64,000 nucleotides of DNA from Pseudonocardia asaccharolytica DSM 44247 = NBRC 16224 (GTDB lineage: Bacteria > Actinomycetota > Actinomycetes > Mycobacteriales > Pseudonocardiaceae), in assembly GCF_000423625.1 (NCBI RefSeq), contig NZ_AUII01000009.1, positions 62,001 through 126,000 on the forward strand, in the 5' to 3' direction. Shown here in pieces: positions 52,178-60,743 of the stretch. The notes below the pieces were generated by a model, which made no database searches, was not told the origin of the DNA, and saw only the letters and a list, made by a program, of their open reading frames with translations. The position numbers and the translations under genes were made by a program. Each line of letters begins with the position of its first letter. Position 1 is the stretch's first letter.

Positions 52178-54204
52178 CCATGCTACGGAGCTACGTGCAG
52201 GGGAGCTGGCACACCGCACCGGACGAGGGCAGACCGCTGTACGACGCGGTGACCGGCGCGGAGGTGGCCCGGCTGTCCTCCGCCGGCGTCGACTTCGCCG
52301 CCGCCCTCGAGCACGGCCGCCGCGTCGGCGGGCCCACGCTGCGGGAGCTGACGTTCCACCAGCGCGCCGCGCTGCTCAAGGCGCTCGGACAGCACCTGCG
52401 CGAGCATCGCGAACAGCTCTACGCGGTCTCCGCGCAGACCGGCGCCACCCTGTTCGACTCCAAGTTCGACATCGACGGCGGCATCGGCGTGCTGCTGGCA
52501 TACGCCTCCAAGGGCCGCCGGGAGCTGCCCAACGACACCGTCCACGTCGAGGGCGCGGTCGAGCCGCTGAGCAAGGCCGGCACGTTCGTCGGCCAGCACA
52601 TCTGCACCCCGCTGCGGGGGGTCGCCGTGCAGATCAACGCCTTCAACTTCCCGGTATGGGGACCGCTGGAGAAGCTCGCCCCGGCGTTCCTCGCCGGCGT
52701 CCCGAGCCTGATCAAGCCGGCCAGCCCGACCGCCTTCCTCACCGCCAAGCTCGTCGAGCTGATCGTGGAGTCCGGGCTGCTGCCCGAGGGGACGCTGCAG
52801 TTCGTCGCCGGCGGGGTCGGCGACCTGTTCGACCACCTCGGCGAACAGGACACGGTCGCCTTCACCGGCTCGGCATCCACCGGGGCCAAGCTGCGCACCC
52901 ACCCCGTGATCGTCAACCGCGCCGTGCGCTTCACCGCCGAGGCCGACTCGCTGAACCTGTCGATCCTCGGCCCCGACGCCACCCCGGGCACGCCCGAGTT
53001 CGACCTCTACGTCAAGCAGCTCGTGCAGGAGATGACGGTCAAGGCCGGGCAGAAGTGCACCGCCATCCGCCGGGCGTTCGTCCCCGAGCCGCATCTCGAC
53101 GCCGTGGTCGAGGCCGTGTCGGCCCGGCTGGCCCGGACCACGGTCGGCAACCCGGCCAACAGCGAGGTGCGGATGGGCGCGCTGGCCGGCCTCGAACAGC
53201 GCGAGGAGGTCCGGCGCAGCCTCAAGGCCCTCGCCGACGCCGGCCGCATCGTCCTCGGCGACCCGGAGAAGGTCGACGTGGTCGACGCCGACCCGGACCG
53301 CGGCGCGTTCATCTCCCCGATCCTGCTGGTCGCCGACCCGGACCGCGCCGAACCGCACGAGGTGGAGGCGTTCGGGCCCGTCTCGACCGTCATGTCCTAC
53401 CGCGACACCGCACACGTGGTCGAGCTCGCGGCCCGCGGCCATGGCAGCCTCGCCGGCTCGGTCGTCACCGCGGACCCGGCGTTCGCCCGCGAGGTCGTGC
53501 TCGGCGTCGCCCCGTGGCACGGGCGGCTGCTGGTGCTCAACGAGCGCAACGGCAAGGAGTCGACGGGCCACGGCTCGCCGCTGCCGGCGCTGGTCCACGG
53601 CGGCCCCGGCCGCGCGGGCGGCGGCGAGGAGATGGGCGGCATCCGCGGGGTGCTGCACCACATGCAGCGCACGGCGGTCCAGGCCGATCCCGACACCCTC
53701 ACCGTGGTCACCGGCCGGTGGGTGCAGGGCGCGCAGCGGCACGAGACGCCCGTCCACCCGTTCCGCAAGCACCTCGAGGAGCTGCGGATCGGCGACACGA
53801 TCGTCGCCGGTCCCCGCCGGGTCACCCAGTCCGACGTCGAGCACTTCGCCGAGTTCACCGGCGACACCTTCTACGCCCATATGGATGCCGAGGCCGCCGC
53901 GGCCAACCCGCTGTTCGGTGAGCGCGTCGCGCACGGCTATCTCGTCGTCTCGCTGGCCGCCGGGCTGTTCGTCGACCCCGACCCGGGCCCGGTGCTGGCC
54001 AACTTCGGCGTCGACAACCTGCGGTTCCTCACGCCGGTGAAGTTCGGTGACGAGCTGACCGTGACGCTGACCTGCAAGCAGCTCACCCCGCGGGACACCT
54101 CGGACTACGGCGAGGTCCGCTGGGACGCCGACGTGACCCGCCAGGACGGCGAGTCCGTCGCCCGCTACGACGTACTGACCCTGGTGGCGAAGAAGGAAGC
54201 GTGA
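52174..54204 (+). CDS. paaZ: Bifunctional oxepin-CoA hydrolase / aldehyde dehydrogenase PaaZ
   Basis: 676 residues. N-terminal aldehyde dehydrogenase domain (about 1-510): INAFNFPVWGPLEKLAPAF, FTGSASTGAKL, the catalytic Glu in ETAEADSLNL-like FTAEADSLNLSILG and Cys in KAGQKCTAIRRAFV. C-terminal MaoC/hot-dog hydratase (about 540-676): DVEHFAEFTGDTFYAHMD and RVAHGYLVVSLAAGLF. It hydrolyses the oxepin ring and oxidises the resulting aldehyde. Coupled upstream to a leader ORF, downstream to paaK. Confidence 0.95.
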   Translation: MTMLRSYVQGSWHTAPDEGRPLYDAVTGAEVARLSSAGVDFAAALEHGRRVGGPTLRELTFHQRAALLKALGQHLREHREQLYAVSAQTGATLFDSKFDIDGGIGVLLAYASKGRRELPNDTVHVEGAVEPLSKAGTFVGQHICTPLRGVAVQINAFNFPVWGPLEKLAPAFLAGVPSLIKPASPTAFLTAKLVELIVESGLLPEGTLQFVAGGVGDLFDHLGEQDTVAFTGSASTGAKLRTHPVIVNRAVRFTAEADSLNLSILGPDATPGTPEFDLYVKQLVQEMTVKAGQKCTAIRRAFVPEPHLDAVVEAVSARLARTTVGNPANSEVRMGALAGLEQREEVRRSLKALADAGRIVLGDPEKVDVVDADPDRGAFISPILLVADPDRAEPHEVEAFGPVSTVMSYRDTAHVVELAARGHGSLAGSVVTADPAFAREVVLGVAPWHGRLLVLNERNGKESTGHGSPLPALVHGGPGRAGGGEEMGGIRGVLHHMQRTAVQADPDTLTVVTGRWVQGAQRHETPVHPFRKHLEELRIGDTIVAGPRRVTQSDVEHFAEFTGDTFYAHMDAEAAAANPLFGERVAHGYLVVSLAAGLFVDPDPGPVLANFGVDNLRFLTPVKFGDELTVTLTCKQLTPRDTSDYGEVRWDADVTRQDGESVARYDVLTLVAKKEA

Positions 54205-55556
54205 TGACGACTCCGACGATGACGTCGAGCGGCACCCCGACGAACCGGAGGCTGGGCGAGGCGCCCGACGCGGACCTGCTGGATCCGGCCGAGCGGATGT
54301 CGGTCGACGAGCTGCGCGCCCTACAGCTTCGGCGGCTGCAATGGACGCTGCGGCACGCCTACGAGAACGTGTCCTTCTACCAGAAAAGCTTCGACGCCCA
54401 CGGCGTGCATCCCGACGACTGCCGCGAGCTCGCCGACCTGGCGAAGTTCCCCACCACGTCGAAGGCCGATCTGCGCGACAACTACCCCTTCGGCATGTTC
54501 GCCGTGCCGCCGGACCAGGTGCGGCGCGTCCACGCCTCCTCCGGCACGACCGGCCGTCCCACGGTCGTCGGCTACACCGAACGCGATCTCGACGTCTGGG
54601 CGACGGTGGTGGCCCGTTCGATCCGCGCCGCGGGCGGGCGGGCGGGGCATCGGGTGCACAACGCCTATGGCTACGGCCTGTTCACCGGCGGGCTGGGCGC
54701 GCACTACGGCATCGAGCGGCTCGGCGCGACCGCGATCCCGGTCTCGGGCGGGATGACGCCGCGACAGGTCCAGCTCATCCAGGACTTCCGCCCCGACATC
54801 ATCATGGTGACGCCGTCCTACATGCTCACGATCATCGACGAGTTCGCCAAGCACGGTCTCGACCCCGCCACCTCGTCGCTGCGGGTCGGCATCTTCGGCG
54901 CGGAGCCGTGGACCGAGGAGATGCGCGCCGAGATCGAGGAGCGCATGGACATGCACGCCGTCGACATCTACGGGCTTTCCGAGGTCATGGGTCCGGGCGT
55001 CTCGCAGGAGTGCGTGGAGAGCAAGGACGGCCTGCACATCTGGGAGGACCACTTCTATCCCGAGGTGGTCGACCCGATCGACGGCGTGCCGCTGCGCGAC
55101 GGCGAGGAGGGCGAGCTGCTGTTCACCTCGCTCACCAAGGAGGCGCTGCCGATCATCCGCTACCACACCCGCGATCTCACCCGCCTGCTGCCGGGCACCG
55201 CACGGCCGGGAATGCGCCGGATGCAGAAGATCACCGGCCGTAGCGACGACATGATCATCCTGCGCGGGGTGAACCTGTTCCCCACCCAGATCGAGGAAAT
55301 CGTGCTGCGCACCGCCGGGCTCGCACCGCATTTCCAGCTCGTGCTCAGCACCCAGGGCCGGATGGACGCGCTCACCGTTCGCGTCGAGTCCCGGCCCGGC
55401 TGCCCGGCCGAGCGCCGCACGGCGGCGGCCGCGGAGCTGGTCACGGGCGTCAAGCAGAGCATCGGGGTCAGCGTGCGGTGCGAGATCGTCGACCCCGAGA
55501 CCCTGGAACGCTCGGTGGGCAAGCTGCAGCGGCTGAAGGACCTGCGGTCGAGATAG
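54204..55556 (+). CDS. paaK: Phenylacetate-CoA ligase
   Basis: 450 residues. VRRVHASSGTTGRPTVVGYT is the phosphate loop of PaaK, with AYGYGLFTGGLGAHYG, VDIYGLSEVMGPGVSQEC, RYHTRDLTRLLPG and GRSDDMIILRGVNLFPTQIEE, all PaaK-specific. It makes phenylacetyl-CoA, the pathway entry and the inducer. The ATG shares bases with the paaZ stop (a GTG 3 bp before is also possible). Confidence 0.95.
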   Translation: MTTPTMTSSGTPTNRRLGEAPDADLLDPAERMSVDELRALQLRRLQWTLRHAYENVSFYQKSFDAHGVHPDDCRELADLAKFPTTSKADLRDNYPFGMFAVPPDQVRRVHASSGTTGRPTVVGYTERDLDVWATVVARSIRAAGGRAGHRVHNAYGYGLFTGGLGAHYGIERLGATAIPVSGGMTPRQVQLIQDFRPDIIMVTPSYMLTIIDEFAKHGLDPATSSLRVGIFGAEPWTEEMRAEIEERMDMHAVDIYGLSEVMGPGVSQECVESKDGLHIWEDHFYPEVVDPIDGVPLRDGEEGELLFTSLTKEALPIIRYHTRDLTRLLPGTARPGMRRMQKITGRSDDMIILRGVNLFPTQIEEIVLRTAGLAPHFQLVLSTQGRMDALTVRVESRPGCPAERRTAAAAELVTGVKQSIGVSVRCEIVDPETLERSVGKLQRLKDLRSR

Positions 55557-55603
55557 CGGCCACCCACCGGCGAGCGCCGCTCGGCGGCCCGGACACTGGC
55601 GCG

Positions 55604-56014
55604 GTGACCAGTACCGAGCGCGAGATCTGGAACACCCGCGAATGCGCCGAGGCGTGGGGGGTGAAGACCGGGACATGGCTGAGCTACGTGTCCCGCGGTC
55701 AGGCACCCCAGCCGTTGCCGGACAAGGACGAGAGGGGAGGCAACCGCTGGGACGCCGAGGAGGTCCGTCGGTTCCCCCGCCCCGGCGCCGGACGGTCGCG
55801 CTCGGGCGCCGGCCCGCGGGCCGAGGCGCTGCTCGCCGAGATGCGCGAGACGGCCGCGAGGATGGAGGAGCTCCGGTCGCGGCAGCGCACCCTGCTCATG
55901 GCCGGGCGGCGGCAGGGCCTGGAGATCCTCGCCATGTCCCGCGCGCTCGGCATCTCCCGGCAGACCGCCTACAGCTGGCTCGCCGGGAGTGAGGACGGCG
56001 ACCCACGCCCGTGA
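55604..56014 (+). CDS. Small HTH protein, actinobacterial
   Basis: 136 residues. The N-terminal half (IWNTRECAEAWGVKTGTWLSYVSRGQAPQPL) looks like a MerR/AlpA-like winged DNA-binding motif. A basic coiled stretch follows, and a second HTH-like element lies at the end (ILAMSRALGISRQTAYSWL). Such proteins are common and uncharacterised in actinobacteria. GTG start at 55604, 47 bp after paaK; probably a separate unit. Confidence 0.65.
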   Translation: MTSTEREIWNTRECAEAWGVKTGTWLSYVSRGQAPQPLPDKDERGGNRWDAEEVRRFPRPGAGRSRSGAGPRAEALLAEMRETAARMEELRSRQRTLLMAGRRQGLEILAMSRALGISRQTAYSWLAGSEDGDPRP

Positions 56015-56033
56015 GAGCGGGGTCCGCCGCGGG

Positions 56034-56291
56034 TCAGCGCCAGGTCCGATACCGCCGCCGCGGAGCGGGTTCGCGCAGCTGGGAGCATTCGGAACAGGGC
56101 ACGCCGTCGGGGGAGGTCATGGACGCGGCGGTGATCACATGGCCGCACAGCGCACGGTAGTACCCGGAACCGACGACCAACTCGGTGTCGAGCACCTCGT
56201 GGGACCGGTCGTCGATGCAGCACGTGACCGAAACGGTCTCCGGTGGCAGTGGACCCACGGGTGTGGGTCGCTCTCGCTCAGCTCTGGCCAC
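56034..56291 (-). CDS. Small Cys/His-containing protein, unknown
   Basis: 85 residues from a GTG. VSVTCCIDDRSHEVLDTELVV, YYRALCGHVITAASMTSPDG and VPCSECSQLRE follow a pattern of small actinobacterial proteins with CGH...C..C that could bind zinc. Function unknown. An in-frame GTG at 56303 would add 4 residues. Convergent with the HTH gene. Confidence 0.5.
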   Translation of the reverse strand: MARAERERPTPVGPLPPETVSVTCCIDDRSHEVLDTELVVGSGYYRALCGHVITAASMTSPDGVPCSECSQLREPAPRRRYRTWR

Positions 56292-56490
56292 GGCCTTTCC
56301 CACTGCGCAGTCTCGGATGAACGGACGTGCCGGGGCTGTGCGGTGACATCCCCGGCTCCCTGTGAGTTTCCCGCGCACGCCTTGCATTCGCAAGGTCATC
56401 TGCAAGAACATCTGCACGAACCAGGCGGTTGGGGATCCCGCGAGCAGCGGCAACCCGACAGCACCGCCCGAACTGGACTTCGGAGGGACG

Positions 56491-56730
56491 ATGCAGCATC
56501 CCCGCGCCAACGGCGTTCCCGCTGATCAGCTGGGGCCGCTGCCCTGGCGCAAGAGCCAGGCGAGCAACCCCAGCGGTGACTGTGTGGAGGTGGCGGAGCT
56601 GGCCGGCGGAAAGATCGCGGTCCGCAACTCACGCGATCCGCACGGTCCGGCGCTGGTCTACACCCGGGCGGAGATCGCCGCGTTCATCCGGGGCGCCAAG
56701 GCCGGTGAGTTCGACGACCTGGCCGCCTGA
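56491..56730 (+). CDS. DUF397 protein
   Basis: 79 residues: WRKSQASNPSGDCVEVAELAGGKIAVRNSRDPHGPALVYTRAEIAAFIRGAKAGEFDDL is a complete DUF397 domain. In Streptomyces and relatives DUF397 proteins pair with XRE/DUF5753 regulators (BldB/WhiJ- or Scr1-type systems) and modulate development. ATG with CGGAGGGACG. The partner XRE gene follows but is broken. Confidence 0.88.
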   Translation: MQHPRANGVPADQLGPLPWRKSQASNPSGDCVEVAELAGGKIAVRNSRDPHGPALVYTRAEIAAFIRGAKAGEFDDLAA

Positions 56731-56755
56731 CCGGCGGCAATCCGAGGATGAGGTC

Positions 56756-57130
56756 GTGAAGGGCGCGTCCGGCCGCCGGCCGAGCTCCGATGAGGTCGCG
56801 ACCGGCCCGCAGACCGGGTCCACCGTCCTGCGGATCGTGCTCGGCACCCAGCTGCGACGGCTCCGGGAGGCCAACGGGATCAGCCGCGAGGCCGCGGGCG
56901 AGGCGATCCGCGCGTCCCATGCCAAGACCAGCCGGCTGGGGCTCGGACGGGTCGGGTTCAAGGAACGCGACGTCGCCGACCTGCTCACCCTCTACGGCAT
57001 CACCGACGCGCGCAACGTCATTCTCGTCGACCCCGGCGTCCAGTTCACCGAGGAGATCGACCGGAGGGTGCACCTGCGGCGGAGCCGCCAGAAGATGCTG
57101 ACCCAGCCCGGCGCGCCGCAGCTGTGGGCC
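56756..57130 (+). pseudogene. Truncated XRE/DUF5753 regulator, partner of DUF397
   Basis: GTG-initiated. The HTH (VLRIVLGTQLRRLREANGIS, REAAGEAIRASHAKTSRLGLG) is intact to DLLTLYGITD. It then jumps directly to EEIDRRVHLRRSRQKMLTQP and LWAIVDEAA, skipping roughly 70 residues of the DUF5753 domain. The rest is lost where the sequence runs into a fragment of another gene on the other strand. Likely non-functional. Confidence 0.75.
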
Positions 57131-57457
57131 ATCGTCGACGAGGCGGCGGCGTACGGGTCGTCCTCGTCGGAGAGGTGGTGCAGGATCCCGGCCGTGAGCA
57201 CGGCGAACGGCTGACCGAGGTCGATGAACTCCGTGGTCGCGGGATGGCCGAAGATGGAGCCGATGTCGATGATCTGCCGGATCCCCGCCTCGCGGACGAG
57301 GTACTGTACACCGCGGCGCAGCACATTCCGGTTGTCCTTGGCGATCTGGGCCGCCTGCGGCACGACGTCGAGGAAGGCGCCGGTCGACCTCGAAATGTTC
57401 CTTACCGCCGAGCACATAGTCGTAGACCCTTGCGATCGAGGCCTTGGTCAGGTCCAC
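57131..57457 (-). pseudogene. Broken DUF574 (SAV2177-type) SAM-dependent methyltransferase
   Basis: From a GTG the minus strand encodes DLTKASIARVYDYVLGGKEHFEVDR in one frame. After a frameshift it continues as AFLDVVPQAAQIAKDNRNVLRRGVQYLVREAGIRQIIDIGS in another. It then skips the SAM-binding middle and reads QPFAVLTAGILHHLSDEDDPYAA before ending at the junction with the XRE fragment. Several deletions; not functional. The 230 bp between its start and the next gene hold nothing recognised. Confidence 0.75.
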
Positions 57458-57690
57458 GCCGGGGGTGCGTTCGGCGCCCCCGCTCCGGGCTCCGAACCGT
57501 GCTGCTCCGCGTCCCCCACCACGATCTGACCTCCCTCGACGGAGTGCTGGACCGGATCCCGCGAGCCAGCGAGAGCCTAGCGTGATCTACTGTTCCGTCC
57601 TTCTTTGAGCCAAGATCCGATCTTCGTTCCATCCGAAAACGAATTCACGGTAGTCTTGTCACTACTCTCAGTCAGGAGGGCAGGTCCGCC

Positions 57691-58317
57691 ATGGCGAGTG
57701 GGGTGCTTGATCGGCTCGCCGTCGGCGTGCTCGAGGGCATCGGCCGCCGCCTCTGGGGTTTCCCGCCGCTGTTGATGCCGCCGGTCGTCGAGGAGCTCGG
57801 ACCCGTACGGTCGGTCGCCTGGTTCGCCACGAACATGCCCCCATACCAGCGGACCCTGCGCCGGATCGGCCCGCTGCGCACGCATCTGGTGTGTGTGACC
57901 GTGTCGCTGCTCAACGGTTGCCGGTACTGCGCGGTCGGCCACGCCCGTGCGCTGGAACTGATCTACCTACGAGATCGCGGCCGCCTGTTCCCCCGCGAAG
58001 CCGAGGCGCTCGCCGGATGGATCGGCCTTCCGCCTGCGGCGCTGCGCGAACGCCTCTCCTCGGTGCTGCACCGTGCCGACCTGCCGGTCGAGGTGCTCTG
58101 GGTCGACCGGACGCTCGCCATGGCCACCGGCGCACAGCAGCCGATCGACCCGACGGAGGCCCGGATCGCCCATCTCGTCCGGATGCTCGGGGTGCTCAAC
58201 GCCGTCGGCGTCGCCAGCGCCACCCCGCCCGACGAGGCGCACGACCCGATCAACAAGGACGACGCGCTGAAGCGCGAGCACCAGCGGCTGCGCTCGGGAG
58301 CGGGCGTGACCGGCTGA
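57691..58317 (+). CDS. AhpD-like (CMD-family) protein
   Basis: 208 residues. The motif LLNGCRYCAVGHARALEL gives the CxxC and the His typical of AhpD-like alkylhydroperoxidase/carboxymuconolactone decarboxylase proteins. The remainder is helical and has no other signature. ATG with an AGGAGGGCAGG ribosome-binding site. It is the second CxxC/AhpD-like protein in the window but is not closely similar to the one at 41483. Confidence 0.72.
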   Translation: MASGVLDRLAVGVLEGIGRRLWGFPPLLMPPVVEELGPVRSVAWFATNMPPYQRTLRRIGPLRTHLVCVTVSLLNGCRYCAVGHARALELIYLRDRGRLFPREAEALAGWIGLPPAALRERLSSVLHRADLPVEVLWVDRTLAMATGAQQPIDPTEARIAHLVRMLGVLNAVGVASATPPDEAHDPINKDDALKREHQRLRSGAGVTG

Positions 58318-58407
58318 CTGCCCGGTCGCCGCGTGAGCGGCGCAAGCCTCGCTGCGCGGCGCATGAGCCGCTCAAGCGTCACCGGGAAGGTCGCGCAGAA
58401 TGAAGCC

Positions 58408-59016
58408 GTGACCGTAGCCGACTGGAACCGCCGATACGACGACGCGCAGCGACGGGGCGCCTCGGTGTGGAGCACCGGGCCCAACGCGCTCGTCGCCGAA
58501 CTGCTCGCCGACGTCCCCCCGGGCACCGCGGTGGATCTCGGGGCAGGCGAGGGCCGTAATGCCCTGTGGCTCGCCCGCCGGGGCTGGACCGTCACCGCCG
58601 TCGACTTCTCCGAGACGGGGTTGCGGCGCGGCCGGGACGCGGCCGAGGCCGACGGCCTCACCATCGAGTGGGTGTGCGCCGACGCCACGACATGGCAACC
58701 GCCGCAGCCGGTCGACCTGGTGCTGGTCGCCTACCTCCAGCTGCCCTCGGCCGTGCTCGGACCCTTGCTGCGGGCCCTGCCGGGCTGGCTCGCCCCGGGC
58801 GGCCGGCTGCTCGTGCTCGGGCACGACCGCGACAACCTCGTCCGCGGTGTCGGCGGTCCACCCGATCCGGACGTGCTCCACTCCGTCGACCAGTTGGCCC
58901 AAGCCACCGACGGGCTCGACGTGCAGCGGTGTGCGCAGGTCACTCGAACCGTCGCCACGCCGGAGGGCGAGCGCGCCGCCATCGACACCCTGCTGTGGGC
59001 CCGCCGGCTCGCCTGA
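58408..59016 (+). CDS. Class I SAM-dependent methyltransferase
   Basis: 202 residues from GTG. AVDLGAGEGRNALWLARRGWTVTAVDFSETGL is motif I and II of the Rossmann methyltransferases (tellurite-resistance TehB-like group), and DLVLVAYLQLP is motif III/IV. Substrate unknown. An earlier GTG (58333) would add 25 unconserved residues. Convergent with the VIT1 gene. Confidence 0.82.
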   Translation: MTVADWNRRYDDAQRRGASVWSTGPNALVAELLADVPPGTAVDLGAGEGRNALWLARRGWTVTAVDFSETGLRRGRDAAEADGLTIEWVCADATTWQPPQPVDLVLVAYLQLPSAVLGPLLRALPGWLAPGGRLLVLGHDRDNLVRGVGGPPDPDVLHSVDQLAQATDGLDVQRCAQVTRTVATPEGERAAIDTLLWARRLA

Positions 59017-59070
59017 CTCCCGTTCCCTGTCGCGATCACGGCGCGGCGGGTCGAGCCGCAGGGCCGTGGA

Positions 59071-60186
59071 TCAACCAACGGCCGCCCCGAGCAGCGTTCC
59101 GAGACCGAAGGTCGCCGCCGCGGCGATCAGGCCGAGCACCGTCTGGCGCAGCCCCGAGCGCAGCATCCCGCGCCCGGTGAACAGGGTCGTCGCCGCGCCG
59201 AGGACGAACAGCCCGAGCGCGCCGGCCGCCGCGCTGACCAGCACTCCCGGCCAGGTGCCGAGCCAGAAGAAGGGCAGCACCGGTATCACGGCCCCGATCG
59301 CGAACAACCCGAACGACGTCAGCGCCGCGGTCCACGGGTTGCCGCCGCGTTCGTCGGGATCGATGCCGAGCTCCTCACGAGCCAGCACGTCGAGGGCGAT
59401 GTCCGGATCGTCAAGCACCTGTTTGGCGACCGAGTACGCCTCCTCCTCGGGCAGCCCGCGAGCCTGGTAGATCAACCGCAGCTCCTCGATCTCCTCCTCG
59501 GGGTTGGCGGCGATCTCGTCGGCCTCCAGCTCGAGCTGTCGTTCGACCAGCTCCCGGGAGCTCTGCACCGACACCCACTCCCCCAGCGCCATCGAGAACG
59601 CCCCGGCCAGCAACCCGGCCAGCCCGGTGATCATGACTGTGCTGGCGGCGACCCCGCTGCCCGCCACCCCGACGACGAGGCTCAGGTTGGACAGCAGGCC
59701 GTCGTTGGCACCCAGGACCGCAGCGCGCAGCGCGTTGCCCCCCGGCGTCCGGTGCCGACCCTCGAAGCGGGCCAGCGCAGGCCCCGGAACGCCACCGCGG
59801 ATCTGCCCAAGGAGAAACGCGTGCGAGCGTTCGTCGCTTCGCATCGTCGTCGCCGCGGTCTCCGGCTGGTCGTCGTACATCGCGCGAGCGGCGACCTCGG
59901 ACTGGGCCACCGTCGGGACCAGCACCCCGGCGCCGAACCGGCCGGCCAGCCAGATGAGCAGCCGGGTACGCGTCGAAGGGCGATCGTGACGGACAGGCCG
60001 ACCGGCACGGGCCAGCCGATCGGCCCAGAAGCGGGCGTGCCGCTCCTCGACGTCGGCGAGGTTGCGGTACACCTGTGCCAGCTCCGGGCTCTCCTCGGCG
60101 TCCGCCATCGCCCGGTACAGCGCCGCGCCGTCGATCTCGTCCTGGTGGTTGCGCCGGTACCGGCGCAGATCGGCGTCGCTCGTCAT
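59071..60186 (-). CDS. Ferritin-like / VIT1 (CCC1) fusion membrane protein
   Basis: 371 residues. The N-terminal rubrerythrin-like domain (about 1-150) has ExxH-type metal ligands: HQDEIDGAALY, DVEERHARFW, QSEVAARAMYDDQ and DERSHAFL. The C-terminal VIT1/CCC1 domain has GNALRAAVLGANDGLLSNLSLVVGVAG, GLLAGAFSMALGEWVSVQSSRELVERQ and three more membrane segments. The combination is known for membrane-bound ferritins that move Fe(II)/Mn(II). ATG at 60186; an upstream ATG is 9 bp away. Confidence 0.87.
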   Translation of the reverse strand: MTSDADLRRYRRNHQDEIDGAALYRAMADAEESPELAQVYRNLADVEERHARFWADRLARAGRPVRHDRPSTRTRLLIWLAGRFGAGVLVPTVAQSEVAARAMYDDQPETAATTMRSDERSHAFLLGQIRGGVPGPALARFEGRHRTPGGNALRAAVLGANDGLLSNLSLVVGVAGSGVAASTVMITGLAGLLAGAFSMALGEWVSVQSSRELVERQLELEADEIAANPEEEIEELRLIYQARGLPEEEAYSVAKQVLDDPDIALDVLAREELGIDPDERGGNPWTAALTSFGLFAIGAVIPVLPFFWLGTWPGVLVSAAAGALGLFVLGAATTLFTGRGMLRSGLRQTVLGLIAAAATFGLGTLLGAAVG

Positions 60187-60298
60187 GGGCCTCATTATCC
60201 GGTTGTCTCCCGATCTCGGCCGGACCTCCACATCACCGGCGGACCGTCGTACGCTTCCCCTCACACGGCGGCCGGCCTGCTGACGAGGAGGGGGGCGT

Positions 60299-60703
60299 AT
60301 GGCCGCACTGGACCACCCGCTGCTCGAGCGGCTCCGGGATGCAATGCCCAACGACCCCGAGATGCAGATCGTCGGGAAGTTCATGCGCTGCGACGTGTTG
60401 CTCAGCAGCGGCGACAAGCGCTATCTGCTGCGTTTCGACCACGGCCGGCTGACGGAGATCGTCGAGGATCCGCACCCGGCGCTGGCGTGGAACTTCGCGC
60501 TCAAGGCCGGGCCCGGGACCTGGGAGCGGTTCCTGCAGGATCCCCCGCCGCCGGAGTTCCACGACGTCTGGGCCGCGGCGTGGCTCGGGCACCTGACGCT
60601 GGAAGGCGACATCAAGGTGTTCATGCAGAACCACTTCGCCTTCTGGCGCACGCTCAAGCTGCTGCGTATCCAGGCACAGGCCACATCGGGCGCCGCTGCT
60701 TAG
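60299..60703 (+). CDS. SCP2-like small protein, copy 1 of tandem cassette
   Basis: 134 residues. The pattern fits SCP2-type sterol-carrier folds in length and strand order: VGKFMRCDVLLSSGDKRYLLRFDHGRLTEIVEDPHPALAWNFALKA, then WERFLQDPPPPEFHDVWAA and GDIKVFMQNHFAFWRTLKL. Copy 2 (61627) shares W-x-FAL-[KR]-A, WE-[KR]-F-[LV]-Q, PPP, DVWA/DIWA, GD-[IV]-KV and QN. There is no enzyme motif, so it probably binds a hydrophobic ligand. ATG with GAGGAGGGGGG. Followed 40 bp later by a hydrolase. Confidence 0.7.
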   Translation: MAALDHPLLERLRDAMPNDPEMQIVGKFMRCDVLLSSGDKRYLLRFDHGRLTEIVEDPHPALAWNFALKAGPGTWERFLQDPPPPEFHDVWAAAWLGHLTLEGDIKVFMQNHFAFWRTLKLLRIQAQATSGAAA

Positions 60704-60743
60704 GAGGCGGCCGCGCGGAGGAGGGCGCCGCACAGAGGAGGCC

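Noticed and set aside
52183-53934. Long minus-strand frame opposite paaZ
   Set aside because: Antisense shadow of a certain gene; composition is Gly/Arg/Val-biased without any recognisable motif.
54321-55706. Minus-strand frame of 461 codons opposite paaK
   Set aside because: Shadow frame of paaK; no ribosome-binding site or family pattern.
57458-57690. Extension or new gene upstream of the AhpD-like gene at 57691
   Set aside because: No in-frame start with ribosome-binding site and no recognised peptide; probably promoter region plus methyltransferase debris.
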